Shown here piece after piece: positions 9,902-20,280 of a stretch of DNA of 64,000 bases. Below the pieces are notes generated by a model. The model was not told the origin of the DNA. It ran no database searches and saw only the letters and a program-made list of their open reading frames with translations. This stretch comes from Cryomorphaceae bacterium (lineage in GTDB: Bacteria > Bacteroidota > Bacteroidia > Flavobacteriales_D > Parvicellaceae), in NCBI GenBank assembly GCA_905182525.1, contig CAJJBV010000004.1, forward strand, positions 1 to 64,000, in the 5' to 3' direction. The translations under genes and the position numbers were made by a program. Every line of letters begins with the position of its first letter. Position 1 is the first letter of the stretch.

Positions 9902-10630
9902 TATTTTTCAATATATTTTATTCTTTTAACCAGTCTGTCTTTTTGTATGCCAGATGAGGTTGGTGTAAACTTAAATTTAAGCTTACAGTCGTCAGCTATA
10001 AATTTTTGATCACTACTTGATAAAGTAATTGTAGTTCTTAGGATGAGGATAAAGAACTTTAGCTTCTAAAACATTTCCATCGGTATCAATTATAAACTGT
10101 ACCATAACATATCCTAGCCAATTTTTTGGATTATCTAGTTCTGGATTTCCAACGACTTGTCTTCCTTTACCGGAGCCAAAGCCACCGCCAGTATTTGGAC
10201 CTTTACCAGTTCCTATTCCTGTCCCTTGCCCTTCTCCATTACCCGATTCTTCGTTTCCAGTTCCCTTGCCAAATAACGTGCTAAAATCATTCTTAGGTTT
10301 AGGTTCTTTTATGATTTCTTCTTTAGGCGCTGGTTTTTTATCTTTTGGAGTTGAGTTACTTTTATTAGTAGTTACTGGAGATTCTTCTTGGGTTACTTCA
10401 TTTTCTGCTTTAATTGCTTCATTAACAGTTGGCTCTGTAGGATTAGAAGCTCCCGGGTTTCCACCACCAGCATCACTAAAGTCAAGCGTAATCACTTCTT
10501 CTAAGGTAAATTGTGGTGGATTTTGGAGTTCCATACAACCTTTGCTAAAAAAAATCATACATAATATGGATATATGAAATACTACACTTATTATTATTCC
10601 TAGCCTGTTGTTTTTTTGAAATAATTCCAA
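9901..10630 (-). CDS. TonB-family energy transducer (one frameshift)
   Basis: A short cytoplasmic N-terminus is followed by one transmembrane helix (IIISVVFHISILCMIFF, about residues 13-29). A long Pro/Lys/Glu and Gly-rich periplasmic spacer comes next, then a TonB C-terminal domain (NWLGYVMVQFIIDTDGNVLEA, residues about 168-188). The open frame ends at 10013, but the shifted frame continues RTTITLSSSDQKF to KRIKYIEK, ending at 9901. That is the expected completion of the C-terminal domain. It is downstream of two exbD genes and exbB on the same strand, so it should couple the inner-membrane proton motive force to outer-membrane receptors such as the one at 58-60.6 kb. Confidence 0.85.
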
Positions 10631-10631
10631 C

Positions 10632-11018
10632 TTACTTACTTCCTTTAGTTTTTATAACAACTTTTAAAGCATTTTGTTTTGCAATACGGATTATTTCATA
10701 AGCCGAAGCTCTATTTGCATCCTTATCTGCCAATAATTCAATGGCTTTATTTTCTCCTATTTCTTTCTTTAATTGTGATTCTATCGAACTAATATTTATA
10801 GGTAAAGAATTACTATTTAAGTAAAAATTATTTGCAGAATCTATGTAAACTTTAACGGGTGAGGTTAATGATGGATCTCCAGTTCCTTCGGGAAGTTTAA
10901 TTTGATGAGAAGTATTTACTAATGATGAAATAATAATAAAAAATATTAATAGCAAAAAAACTAAGTCTGTCATAGATGACATTCCACCATCAATTTTTAT
11001 TTTGTTCCCTGCTTTCAC
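10632..11018 (-). CDS. exbD: ExbD/TolR-family biopolymer transport protein (second copy)
   Basis: A 128-residue protein with a short basic N-terminus (KAGNKIKIDGGMSSM), one transmembrane helix carrying the conserved Asp (TDLVFLLLIFFIIISS, about residues 18-33) and a periplasmic domain ending KVVIKTKG. It partners with ExbB and TonB to convert proton flow into outer-membrane transport energy. It overlaps the upstream exbD copy by 4 bases and lies 1 base from tonB, so the four genes form one operon. The N-terminal 30 residues are almost the same as in the neighbouring ExbD, showing tandem duplication. Confidence 0.92.
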   Translation of the reverse strand: MKAGNKIKIDGGMSSMTDLVFLLLIFFIIISSLVNTSHQIKLPEGTGDPSLTSPVKVYIDSANNFYLNSNSLPINISSIESQLKKEIGENKAIELLADKDANRASAYEIIRIAKQNALKVVIKTKGSK

Positions 11019-11404
11019 TTTTTATTTCCGTTTAAAGAAATTTTAATATTATTTTGCTTAGCAATATCTATTATATAAACTGATGATTCCCAAGAACTTT
11101 CATTGCTTCCGTATAAAGAGATAATACTGTCTTTACCTAAGTTTTTTAAGATTTCATTTTTAATTTTGGAACTTGAGATTGGTGTTTTTTCAGAATTTAT
11201 AAAATACTCATTCTTGTCATTAATATTAACACTTAAAATTTTCTTATCGTTGCTCGAGCCCCCGTTTTTAGGAACATCGATATTTACTCCAGCTGTTATC
11301 ATTGTGGATATAACAATAAAAAAAATAAGCAATAAAAAAACTAGGTCTGTCATAGATGACATTCCCCCTTCAATCTTAATTTTATTTCCCGATTTAAAAT
11401 TCAT
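11015..11404 (-). CDS. exbD: ExbD/TolR-family biopolymer transport protein (first copy)
   Basis: A 129-residue ExbD paralogue: NKIKIEGGMSSMTDLVFLLL, with the membrane-embedded Asp at about residue 20, then a periplasmic domain containing NINDKNEYFINSEKTP and ending IKISLNGNKK. Two tandem ExbD proteins after one ExbB is a common Bacteroidetes arrangement and may give a mixed ExbD dimer in the complex. It is 2 bases downstream of exbB and overlaps the next exbD. Confidence 0.92.
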   Translation of the reverse strand: MNFKSGNKIKIEGGMSSMTDLVFLLLIFFIVISTMITAGVNIDVPKNGGSSNDKKILSVNINDKNEYFINSEKTPISSSKIKNEILKNLGKDSIISLYGSNESSWESSVYIIDIAKQNNIKISLNGNKK

Positions 11405-11406
11405 TC

Positions 11407-12147
11407 TTATTTTCCAGGAGCTTCTAGAATATCTAAAAATTCAATGGATGCACCCTCCATATTATGAATTACTTTTTCGACTTTACTTACTAAATAATTA
11501 TAAGCAACATAAGCAACAATGCCTACAATTAGTCCACCAACTGTAGTAATCATAGCTTCCATAATACCACCAGATAAACTTGCAATTTCAAATGTTTTTT
11601 CTTTAGACATGTTCTGAAATACTTTTACCATACCTAACACGGTACCTAAAAAACCAAGCATTGGAGCAACTCCTGAAATTGTAGCGAGCATAGAAAGCCT
11701 TCTTTCTAATTTACTTATTTCAAGTTTACCAATATTTTCTATGGATATTGCAATATCTTTCATTGGTTTTCCAACTCTACTTAATCCTTTTTCAATCATT
11801 CTTGCAATAGGATTATTACTAGATCCGCAATGTTTAATAGCGTTAGTTAAATCACCTTTTAAAACAAAGTCATTAATTTTTTGCATAAAATCTTTTTCTC
11901 CTTTTAAGGCTTTTTGAATCGTCATAAATCGCTCTATAAATACATAAACAGCTACAAAAGAAAAAATAAATAATAGGGACATTACAATTAAACTAGTTAA
12001 GCTATACTCTCCACTAATTGAATCGTAACCCCAAATTAATTGCCACATAGATATTTGTTCAGTTTCTATAATCGAGGGAGCTTCATCTAAGATTGTAGAT
12101 ACACTTTCTTGAATGTTAAAAAACATAGGAGGTAAATTGAAATTCAT
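11407..12147 (-). CDS. exbB: ExbB/TolQ/MotA-family proton channel
   Basis: A 246-residue membrane protein with three predicted helices: LIVMSLLFIFSFVAVYVFI (about 53-71), then the MotA/TolQ/ExbB domain with LATISGVAPMLGFLGTVLGMV (about 152-172) and VGGLIVGIVAYVAYNYL (about 203-219). The Thr/Gly-rich segment GFLGTVLGMVKVF is the family signature of the proton path. It heads the operon exbB-exbD-exbD-tonB-folC. The ATG at 12147 follows an A/T-rich spacer behind nhaD. Confidence 0.92.
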   Translation of the reverse strand: MNFNLPPMFFNIQESVSTILDEAPSIIETEQISMWQLIWGYDSISGEYSLTSLIVMSLLFIFSFVAVYVFIERFMTIQKALKGEKDFMQKINDFVLKGDLTNAIKHCGSSNNPIARMIEKGLSRVGKPMKDIAISIENIGKLEISKLERRLSMLATISGVAPMLGFLGTVLGMVKVFQNMSKEKTFEIASLSGGIMEAMITTVGGLIVGIVAYVAYNYLVSKVEKVIHNMEGASIEFLDILEAPGK

Positions 12148-12188
12148 TTAATAAGTTTTTTAATAAAATTACAGCTTTTTAAAAGCTA

Positions 12189-13565
12189 TTAAAGGCTATG
12201 GAACAATAGAAATGAACAGGCACCCGTTAAGTAACCAATTGCAGCAAGCCATGCAATGTTCTTTAAATACCAGAAAAATGATATTTTTTCCATTCCCATT
12301 GCTACAACTCCAGCGGCAGATCCAATAATAAGCATACTACCACCAGTTCCAGCAGAATAAGCTATAAAATGCCATACTAAATCATCAGTAGGCAAATTAA
12401 ACATACCCATACTTGCAGCTACTAAAGGAACATTGTCAATAACAGCAGATCCAAACCCTAGTAAAATCACAAAATAATTTATTGGAATTGCTTCTTGAAC
12501 ACTTTTACCTAAATTAAAAACTATTCCAAGAGACTCTAGAGCTGCAACAGTCATTAAAATACCCAGAAAAAATAGTATTGAGGGCATTTCTATTCTAGAC
12601 AATGCCTTAAATATTGGACTAGAGGAGTGACTGTTTTCATCTATTGTAGATTTATCGTCAAGGGTATTCAAACTAAATTTTCTAGAACTGAAAACTTCTC
12701 CAAATAATGTTACTATTGCCAAAGACAACATCATACCTACATAAGGTGGTAAATGGGTTACAGTTTTAAATATTGGAACAAATATTATAGCTGATAAACC
12801 TAGTATTAACATTGTTGAGCCATGCTTAATTTCATTTACTTCTTCATTTGGTGGTTCAAAATTAGATCTAAAAGGTTTTAAAAAGCTAGCTATTGTTGTA
12901 GGAACTAACATACATATTAAAGAAGGAATAATTAGTAATTTTACCAATTCTAATGATGAAACTTTTTCTCCCATCCAAAGCATAGTTGTAGTTACATCGC
13001 CAATAGGAGACCAGGCACCACCAGCATTTGCAGCAATTATAATTAGACCAGCAAACCAAACTCTATCCTTATTTTCTTTAATTAGTTTTCTAAGAATTGT
13101 AATTAATACAATCGTGGCAGTCAAGTTGTCAATAATAGCAGATAAAATAAATGCTAATATGCACATGATCCATAAGAGGTAAGTTTTCTTTTTGGTTTTG
13201 ATAAATCTTTTAATTGTTGCAAAACCATTAAAGTGGTCAATAATTTCTACTATCGTCATAGCTCCAATTAAGAAAACTAGGATCTCGCAAGTTTTTCCAA
13301 AATGATGAAGTAGTGTACTCTCAAATAACAACATCTTCGAAGCTCCATGGTTATGAGAATGATGTGGTAATGATGCAAATCCGTTAACCATCTCGTGTTT
13401 ATCAGAATCAAACCAGTTAACAAAATCATCTAATCCAAAAGCTATTAATGCCCATGACAAAGCCATCATTAATAACGCGGGAACTAACTTGTCAATTTTA
13501 GTAGAATGTTCTAATGTAATTGCTAAATACCCAAATACAAAAATTAATACGATTGCAATTTCCAT
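12189..13565 (-). CDS. nhaD: NhaD-type Na+/H+ antiporter
   Basis: A 458-residue inner-membrane protein of the ArsB/NhaD permease superfamily with about 11-12 hydrophobic helices. Visible motifs include FILSAIIDNLTATIVLI, AANAGGAWSPIGDVTTTMLW and VIDNVPLVAASMGMF, which carry the conserved Asp/Asn/Thr residues of the ion path. A His-rich loop (HHSHNHGASK, about residues 69-78) between early helices is unusual and could bind metal. It exports Na+ in exchange for H+, as expected of a marine bacterium. Transcribed in the same direction between the dehydrogenase gene and exbB. Confidence 0.9.
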   Translation of the reverse strand: MEIAIVLIFVFGYLAITLEHSTKIDKLVPALLMMALSWALIAFGLDDFVNWFDSDKHEMVNGFASLPHHSHNHGASKMLLFESTLLHHFGKTCEILVFLIGAMTIVEIIDHFNGFATIKRFIKTKKKTYLLWIMCILAFILSAIIDNLTATIVLITILRKLIKENKDRVWFAGLIIIAANAGGAWSPIGDVTTTMLWMGEKVSSLELVKLLIIPSLICMLVPTTIASFLKPFRSNFEPPNEEVNEIKHGSTMLILGLSAIIFVPIFKTVTHLPPYVGMMLSLAIVTLFGEVFSSRKFSLNTLDDKSTIDENSHSSSPIFKALSRIEMPSILFFLGILMTVAALESLGIVFNLGKSVQEAIPINYFVILLGFGSAVIDNVPLVAASMGMFNLPTDDLVWHFIAYSAGTGGSMLIIGSAAGVVAMGMEKISFFWYLKNIAWLAAIGYLTGACSFLLFHSL

Positions 13566-13574
13566 AATTATAAT

Positions 13575-14806
13575 TTAAATTAATTGTTTTAATGCAATTT
13601 CAAATGCAGTTTTAGAAATATTTTTAATACTTGTGCTTTTTTCAAAGACATTTTTCAACGCTTTTCTTATGGTCTCAGAGGTATCTTTAAATATATTCTC
13701 ATCTTTGATTTTATCAATATCATTGCCCATTAAATACGCAAAAACTCTAGCCATTCCACAATTTGAAATAAAATCAGGAATAAGACTTGTGTTTTGATCA
13801 GTATAGTCAGAAATTGGACCAAAAAATATTTCTTTATCTGCAAATGGCACATTAGCACCAGGTGCAATTACTTCGATTCCAGATTTAAGCATTCTGTCAA
13901 CTTGATTTTTTGTAATCAATCTTGAAGCTGCGCAGGGCAAAAATATTTCGGCTTTTAAATCCCAAATTTCATTATTTATTTGCTCAAATGGACGTAAATC
14001 TTTCTGCACTTATGGAATTACCATTCTTATTGAGAAACAACTTTTTAATTTCTTGAAAAGAAAAACCATCTTTATTGATCAACCCACCATCTCTATCTAC
14101 AATTCCAACAATTTTAGCTCCTTCTTGGGCAATGTAGTAAGCTGCTGCAGAACCCACATTTCCCCAGCCTTGAATAATTACTCTTTTGTTTTTTAATTCA
14201 CCTCCATAAATACTGTAATAATGTTTTACAGATTCTGAAACTCCATATCCTGTAATCATATCTGCGACTGCAAATTTTCCTGTCTAAACTAGGAGAGTAT
14301 TTTTCACTTTCAATTGTTTTTAAAACTCCTTGGCGCAATTGTCCAATTCTATTTATTTTTTGAGATTCTCTTGGTTGAAAATGCCCATTGAAAACTCCTT
14401 CTTGAGGATGCCATACTCCACAGTCTTCAGTAATTGGAATTACTTCATGTATTTCGTCAATATTAAGATCTCCACCAGTACCGTAATAATGTTTTAAAAG
14501 AGGGGTTACCGCTGCATACCATCTTTTTAAAACTTCTTTTTTTCTAGGGTCATTAGGGTCAAAATTTATTCCGGATTTTGCTCCTCCTATTGGCGGCCCA
14601 GAAACTGTGAATTTAACTTCCATTGTCTTTGCAAGTGAAGTTACTTCATGCTGGTCAAGTCCAATTCTCATTCTAGTTCCACCTCCAGCAGCACCTCCTC
14701 TTAATGAGTTGATAACAACCCATCCTTTAGCTTCAGATAATTGATCTTGCCATTGGAAAACAATTTCAGGAATTTTGTTTTCAAATTTTTTAAGTAAATC
14801 TTTCAA
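13575..14806 (-). CDS. Glu/Leu/Phe/Val dehydrogenase family enzyme (two frameshifts)
   Basis: Three overlapping frames make one protein of about 408 residues. They carry the N-terminal dimerisation domain with the substrate-binding Lys in GPPIGGAKSG (K77) and TGGDLNIDE, then the Rossmann domain with IIQGWGNVGSAAAYYI, and a C-terminal part with CAASRLITKNQV. Both breaks are single extra A residues in short A-runs. Near 14275, aggaaaatttgc should be aggaaatttgc. Near 14013, gcagaaagattta should be gcagaagattta. Correcting them gives the joins RKFAVADMITG and ISAEDLRPFEQ. It catalyses reversible oxidative deamination of glutamate or a branched-chain amino acid; substrate and cofactor cannot be settled by eye. 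The window also carries a distinct NADP-type gdhA at 39.2 kb. Confidence 0.88.
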
Positions 14807-14882
14807 ATTAATTATAAAGATTCAAATGTAAAAAGAAAGTATGTATTGTAGAGTTTAGTAGTAACTCTTTTCAAACAAATTT

Positions 14883-15944
14883 TTATGGAACGAATAAAAC
14901 ACCAGCTGACAAATCTTTTGAAGCGCCTGTTACTGATGATAATATGTTATTCTCATTTCTGATTTTTAAAACTCCAAGTAATGAAAAGATTAGTGCTTCT
15001 TTAAATTCAATCATGTTTTTTTCTGGAACAACGGTTTTTATTTTTAGTTCATTAATCTTTTGAATCCAGAATTTATTATATGCACCTCCGCCAGTTATAA
15101 GAAGTTCACTATTCTCATTAATTTGAAAAGTATTTCTAATGGTTCTTGATAGATGAACTCCAGCAGTATAAAGTTGATCATATATACTTGAGCCACTATT
15201 TTTATATATGGGCTTATACCAATTGTTAAAGTCCTCTATAGATAAAGATTTTGGAAAAATTTTCTTGTAAAAACTTAAATTTTCTAGTTTAGTGATTAAA
15301 CTTTCATCTAATTTTCCCATTTGAGCAAGATTTCCATCTTTATCGTAGGGATGACCAATTTTTTTTGATAAATAATTACTTATCATATTCGCAAAATTTA
15401 GATCACCAGCGAATCTTTGATTATTTGAGTTGAAAGAAATATTAGCAATTCCCCCTATATTTAGACAACCTGCATATTTTTTAAATAATAATTCATCACC
15501 TATTGGAACTAAAGGAGCACCTTGACCTCCAAAAGCTACATCAAGACTTCTAAAATCTGAAATAGTTTTAATATTAGTTACAGCGCAAATTTGGTTGCCA
15601 TTGCCAATTTGGTAAGTAATCATATTTTTTGGCTCATGAAAAATTGTATGTCCATGTGAGGAAATTAAATCTACATCACTTTTTTTAATTTTATTTTTTT
15701 TTAAAAATTTGTTTATGATTTCACCAATATAATTGCCGTATTGATGATCGAGTTGAATAAATTCTCTTGCTTTTGTGGTATGTGCTTTAATAAGCTTATT
15801 TATCCATATTTCAGAATATTGAAATGTTTCACAAGCTAAAATTTTACAAAACCACTTTTTTTTAAAACTTAATTTTGTGTATACAACATCTATTCCATCT
15901 AATGATGTTCCTGACATAACTCCAATAACATTATATTTGTTCAT
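14883..15944 (-). CDS. anmK: Anhydro-N-acetylmuramic acid kinase
   Basis: A 353-residue cytoplasmic sugar kinase that phosphorylates and hydrolyses anhydro-MurNAc during peptidoglycan recycling. It opens with IGVMSGTSLDGIDVV (about residues 7-21), the ATP-binding signature of the family. It also has SSHGHTIFHEP, GFGGQGAPLVPIGD-like VAFGGQGAPLVP, LNIGGIANIS and a C-terminal ITGGGAYN. Length is normal for the family. It is divergent from the acyl-CoA dehydrogenase gene, with about 70 A/T-rich bases between the starts. No other recycling gene is adjacent. Confidence 0.95.
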   Translation of the reverse strand: MNKYNVIGVMSGTSLDGIDVVYTKLSFKKKWFCKILACETFQYSEIWINKLIKAHTTKAREFIQLDHQYGNYIGEIINKFLKKNKIKKSDVDLISSHGHTIFHEPKNMITYQIGNGNQICAVTNIKTISDFRSLDVAFGGQGAPLVPIGDELLFKKYAGCLNIGGIANISFNSNNQRFAGDLNFANMISNYLSKKIGHPYDKDGNLAQMGKLDESLITKLENLSFYKKIFPKSLSIEDFNNWYKPIYKNSGSSIYDQLYTAGVHLSRTIRNTFQINENSELLITGGGAYNKFWIQKINELKIKTVVPEKNMIEFKEALIFSLLGVLKIRNENNILSSVTGASKDLSAGVLFVP

Positions 15945-16012
15945 AAGTTTTAAGTAAATCGTATTACTACAATATAGTATTTATTTTATAAATTTAACAC
16001 CAAATTAAAAAT

Positions 16013-17152
16013 ATGAATTTTGACCTTACCGAAGAACATAAAGCTGTTAGAGAAGCTGCTAAAAATTTTGCTGTAAACGATTGTAAAGCAGGGGTTATTG
16101 AGAGAGACACTAATCAAAAAGTTGGTTTTGATCAATTAAAAAAATTAGGTGAATTAGGTTTTATGGGAATGATGGTAGATCCAAAATATGGCGGAAGTGG
16201 TATGGATACTTTGAGTTATGTTCTAGCTATAGAAGAAATCTCTAAAATTGACGCCTCTATTTCTGTTGCTATGTCTGTAAATAATAGTTTAGTATGTTGG
16301 GGTTTGGAAAATTTCGCAAGTGAAGATCAGAAACAAAAGTATTTAGTTCCTTTAGCTAAAGGTGAGAAAATTGGTGCATTTTGTCTTTCAGAGCCTGAAG
16401 CTGGTTCAGATGCAACCTCTCAAAGAACTACAGCTTTGGATATGGGCGATCATTACCTTCTTAATGGCACAAAAAATTGGATAACTAATGGAAGTACAGC
16501 TTCAACATATTTAGTTATTGCTCAAACTGATGTAGATAAAGGTCATAAAGGAATTAATGTTTTTATTGTTGAAAAAGGAATGCAGGGATTTGAAATTAGT
16601 GCAAAAGAAGATAAACTAGGGATTAGAGGGAGTGATACACATACATTAGTATTTAATGACGTAAAAGTTCCTAAAGAAAATAGAGTAGGTGATAATGGTT
16701 TTGGATTTAAATTTGCCATGAAAACTCTTGCTGGTGGTAGAATAGGTATTGCCGCTCAGGCACTAGGTATTGCAGCTGGTGCTTACGAACTTTCACTGGC
16801 TTATTCCAAAGAAAGAGAAACTTTTGGAAAACCAATCCATCAGCATCAAGCCATTCAATTTAAATTAGCTGACATGTATGTAGATATTGAAAATGCTAGA
16901 AATTTAGTCTACAAAGCTGCTTGGCATAAGGATCAACATATGGACTACAATTTATCTGGTGCTGTTGCAAAATTGCATGCTTCTGAAGTTGCAATGAGAA
17001 CTACTATTGAAGCAGTTCAAATTCACGGTGGATATGGATATGTTAAAGAATACCATGTTGAAAGACTAATGAGAGATGCGAAGATTACACAAATTTACGA
17101 AGGGACTTCAGAAATTCAAAGAATTGTAATAGCTAGAAATACAATCAAATAA
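16013..17152 (+). CDS. Acyl-CoA dehydrogenase
   Basis: A 379-residue FAD-dependent enzyme that introduces the alpha-beta double bond in acyl-CoA. The two family signatures are clear: GAFCLSEPEAGSDA (about 121-134) and the C-terminal QIHGGYGYVKEYHVERLMRD (about 333-352). The catalytic Glu sits in YEGTSEIQR (about E362). The size and motifs resemble short/branched-chain or butyryl-CoA dehydrogenases, but chain-length specificity cannot be read from the sequence. The gene stands alone, convergent with gldJ. A long A-run follows the stop with no obvious hairpin. Confidence 0.93.
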   Translation: MNFDLTEEHKAVREAAKNFAVNDCKAGVIERDTNQKVGFDQLKKLGELGFMGMMVDPKYGGSGMDTLSYVLAIEEISKIDASISVAMSVNNSLVCWGLENFASEDQKQKYLVPLAKGEKIGAFCLSEPEAGSDATSQRTTALDMGDHYLLNGTKNWITNGSTASTYLVIAQTDVDKGHKGINVFIVEKGMQGFEISAKEDKLGIRGSDTHTLVFNDVKVPKENRVGDNGFGFKFAMKTLAGGRIGIAAQALGIAAGAYELSLAYSKERETFGKPIHQHQAIQFKLADMYVDIENARNLVYKAAWHKDQHMDYNLSGAVAKLHASEVAMRTTIEAVQIHGGYGYVKEYHVERLMRDAKITQIYEGTSEIQRIVIARNTIK

Positions 17153-17187
17153 AAAAAAAAAATGATATAACGCTTAAATTCTAAATA

Positions 17188-19129
17188 TTATTCCCAAGAA
17201 TTAATACCACTTGGACTTCCTATTCTATCCATTGCACATCTAAAACCTATTGCAGATGTTGAACGGTCTTCTTCCAAAAATCTTCTTGTACCAGGATTTA
17301 AATAATAAGCTCTGTCTTTCCATGAAGCTCCTTTATATACTCTAGATTTATCAGAAATAAGAGTGGTTAGTGAAGCTGCTGGTGTACCATTATACTTTTT
17401 TTCTTTACCTCTTTGATACATTGCAAAATCTTCATTCATAGCTCCGCTGTTGAAATCATCAATTTTTTGTTGATTGTAATCAGGATCACCGGGATGGGCT
17501 ATGGATGACTTCAAGTCACCATCTAAATAATCTATATTATCTGCTATCCTGTAATTACTTCTTTTCATATTCTCTTCTGCAGTTACATCTCTCATTTGAA
17601 CATTCCCAGGGGTGTTTAAAATATAATCAGACATTCCAGCTCTTAACATAGGGCTTATTTGTATCGAATAACCAGCTAAATCAGGATCTTGTTGAACTTG
17701 CAAATCAAAATCTTCAAAAATTCTGTCAAAAACTTCTTGTATTTTTCCAGATGCTTCAATAATTTGTCTGTTTTTAACTAATGCTTGTGCTTGTTTTATT
17801 TGTTCAGATATGACGTTTAAAAGCTCTTTTTCAACTGAATCTAACCTTACTTTTGTCACATATCCGTATGTTCTTGAACCTTTTTCAACTTTGTCTTCTC
17901 TTTCTGCTTTAAATTCTGCAATATATTGTTCTAATCCATCAATATCGTAGGTAGCTACATTGTATTTCTCATCAATTAGAACCCGAAGCATTTAGTACTT
18001 TAGTTTTGAAAACATTTCCTCTAAATGGTCTAAACTCATTGGCGTCTTGAGATGTTAAGGGTCTGTAAACATCAAGAACCCATTCACTAACATTACCAGC
18101 CATATTGTATAATCCATAATCATTAGGCCAATAAGAATATACTGGAGCAGTAATATCTGCATTATCATTTAAATGACCAGAAACACCCATATAATCACCT
18201 CTTCCTCTTACAAAATTTGCAAGCATATCCCCTTGAAAATTTTCTTGAGGATTTCTAACCCAGTGACCATCCCAAGGATAAACTCTTTTTTCAATAATTC
18301 TTTCATCAACTGTATTTCCTATTAAGCCGTAAGCAGCAAATTCCCATTCAGCTTCAGTTGGGAGCCTATATCTAGGAAGTATAATTCCATCTTCCATTTT
18401 CACGTCTCTTGTAGCTAAATTTTTAACTTTAAGCTTTCCAGTGGAGGGATCATATCCCCCCTTAGAAGGATCTAAATTCGCTATTTGACCTTGGGGATTT
18501 AACCCTTGTTGATACTGACCAGCTAAATAAGCGTCAGTGGTAAACGGCTCATTTTGTTGGTTAGGATTCATTAATAAAACACCTTCTCTTATTAATATAT
18601 ATTCATTTACTCTATCAGTTCTCCATCTACAAAACTCACTTGCTTGTTTCCATGATACACCAACAACTGGGTAATCTCTGTAAGCAGGGTGCCTTAAGTA
18701 GTATTCCACATATTTTTCATTGAAACCTAATTTTTCTCTCCAAGACAAGGTGTCAGGTAAAGATTTTTTATAAATCATAGGATAATCAGTATATGTTCTA
18801 CTTATCCAATACATGTATTCACACCAGTGGTAATTAGATATTTCAGTTTCATCTAGGTAAAATGAAGATACTGAAACTCTTCTAGGAATATTGTGATTTT
18901 CATAAGTTACATCTTGTTCAACTTTTCCCATTGTGAAAGTTCCTCCCTCAATCATTATTAGGCCTGGACCTGTTTCTTGATCAGTAAAAGATGATTTTTG
19001 AAAGCCACCATTCTTAGGATTGTTATAGTCCCAACCTGTAATACTTGATTGTTCATATTCACTTTTACAACTGAAGATCAAACAAAAGATTGATAGAATA
19101 CACAATAAAGAAGTAAAATTATTTCTCAT
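17188..19129 (-). CDS. gldJ: Gliding-motility / T9SS lipoprotein GldJ (one frameshift)
   Basis: The N-terminus is a lipoprotein signal (CILSIFCLIFSCKSE, lipid Cys about residue 21). A formylglycine-generating-enzyme/SUMF-type domain follows (MIEGGTFTMG, VVGVSWKQASEFCRWR, LPTEAEWEFAAYG, NMAGNVSEWVLDV) and resumes at the C-terminus with YKGASWKDRAYYLNPG and AIGFRCAM. The first frame stops near 17972 and the second begins at 17991; they join around VFKTKVL...RVLIDEKYNVATYD. The combined length is about 645 residues. The middle part (about 395-520) is Lys/Glu-rich and probably helical. GldJ is an outer-membrane lipoprotein needed for T9SS function in gliding flavobacteria. It is divergent from porU across the porP-like gene. 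Confidence 0.9.
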
Positions 19130-19179
19130 TTTATAAAGGTTTATGTTCGCAATTAACGTAAAACTGTTACGATAAGTTT

Positions 19180-19187
19180 CAAATTTA
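19180..19187 (-). promoter_or_regulatory. Candidate -7 element for gldJ
   Basis: The minus strand reads TAAATTTG here, an exact match to the Bacteroidetes -7 consensus TAnnTTTG, about 50 bases upstream of the gldJ ATG. No strong -33 TTG was identified, so the call rests on one element. Confidence 0.4.
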
Positions 19188-19196
19188 TGCTTTTTT

Positions 19197-20186
19197 TTAG
19201 AAAGATGGACAACTTAATGCTTGCTTAATATTATTTTTATTTTGACACTGGAAATTAAACTGTATAGAAATTTCATGTGATCCAGAGGAAGCTATATATA
19301 AACGAGATAGATTTATATCATAACTGTATCCAATTTTAATTAATCCAACTTTGGTTCCAACTAAAAAAGCATAATTGTTATTATCTCTAAACCAAAATCC
19401 AATCACGTAGGGCTCTTTTTCAGCGTAAAAACCTAAATTCAATTGCTCATTATAACCTTGTGATTTCCAAATTAAGTTAGGAGACAGAATAAATTTTTCA
19501 TCGTTTGATGAAGTTTTTTTATTAATTGGTATATGGCACCCAAAATTAAGTGTGTATTTTCTTTCTAGTTTTGAATTATTTGAAAAAAAACTTTGTTCAG
19601 GCTCAGATAAGTGATGAGTAGAAAAACCCAAAAAAACATTTTCTCTGTAGGCTAAAATTCCAGCACTAAAATCTACACCGTTTATAGAGTTGTTTAATAA
19701 AGAATTAGATGTTGGTAAAACAAATCCTCTTAATGGATCTATCATATCTATATAAGTTAATTGACTTTGGTCAAATTTATTCTGCCAAAAACTTGCCTCA
19801 AGCCCAGTTCTTAGTGTGATTTTTTTAGATATTTTTAACTCATATGAGTATATTCCACTAATCTTATTATTCTGAATTGAATTTGTCAATCTGTCTGATA
19901 GTATTAGGATTCCTAAACCTCCTTTAAATTTCTCGAAATTTTGATCATAAGAAAAAGATGTTGTATTAAAAACACTTGGAATTCCAGTCCATTGAGACCT
20001 ATGATTTATGCTCATTCTGGGACAAATATTAGAGCCAGCAAATGCTGGGTTAAGATAAATTGGATTGGAATAAAACTGAGTAAATTCTGCGTCTTGACTT
20101 TTAATATTTAAACATAAACATATTATAATTATTATTACGTTTAAATAATTTATGATATTACAATATGTCTTTAATAAATTTACCAC
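19197..20186 (-). CDS. PorP/SprF-family type IX secretion membrane protein
   Basis: A 329-residue protein with an N-terminal hydrophobic segment (NVIIIIICLCLNIKSQ) and the family opening AEFTQFYSNPIYLNPAFAGS, then INHRSQWTGIP and alternating beta strands ending ISIQFNFQC. PorP/SprF proteins are outer-membrane beta-barrel partners of the T9SS. They are often specific to one large adhesin or form the gliding track. It lies between gldJ and porU on the gldJ strand, about 70 bases from gldJ. The signal sequence is atypically long; a later start within the first 30 residues is possible. Confidence 0.85.
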   Translation of the reverse strand: MVNLLKTYCNIINYLNVIIIIICLCLNIKSQDAEFTQFYSNPIYLNPAFAGSNICPRMSINHRSQWTGIPSVFNTTSFSYDQNFEKFKGGLGILILSDRLTNSIQNNKISGIYSYELKISKKITLRTGLEASFWQNKFDQSQLTYIDMIDPLRGFVLPTSNSLLNNSINGVDFSAGILAYRENVFLGFSTHHLSEPEQSFFSNNSKLERKYTLNFGCHIPINKKTSSNDEKFILSPNLIWKSQGYNEQLNLGFYAEKEPYVIGFWFRDNNNYAFLVGTKVGLIKIGYSYDINLSRLYIASSGSHEISIQFNFQCQNKNNIKQALSCPSF

Positions 20187-20280
20187 TCTAATAATAAAAT
20201 GAAAATAATAAAATCATTAATCAATATACCTAGGTACAATATTACTTTTAATTTTGAGTTATTAACCAACAAAACTTATT

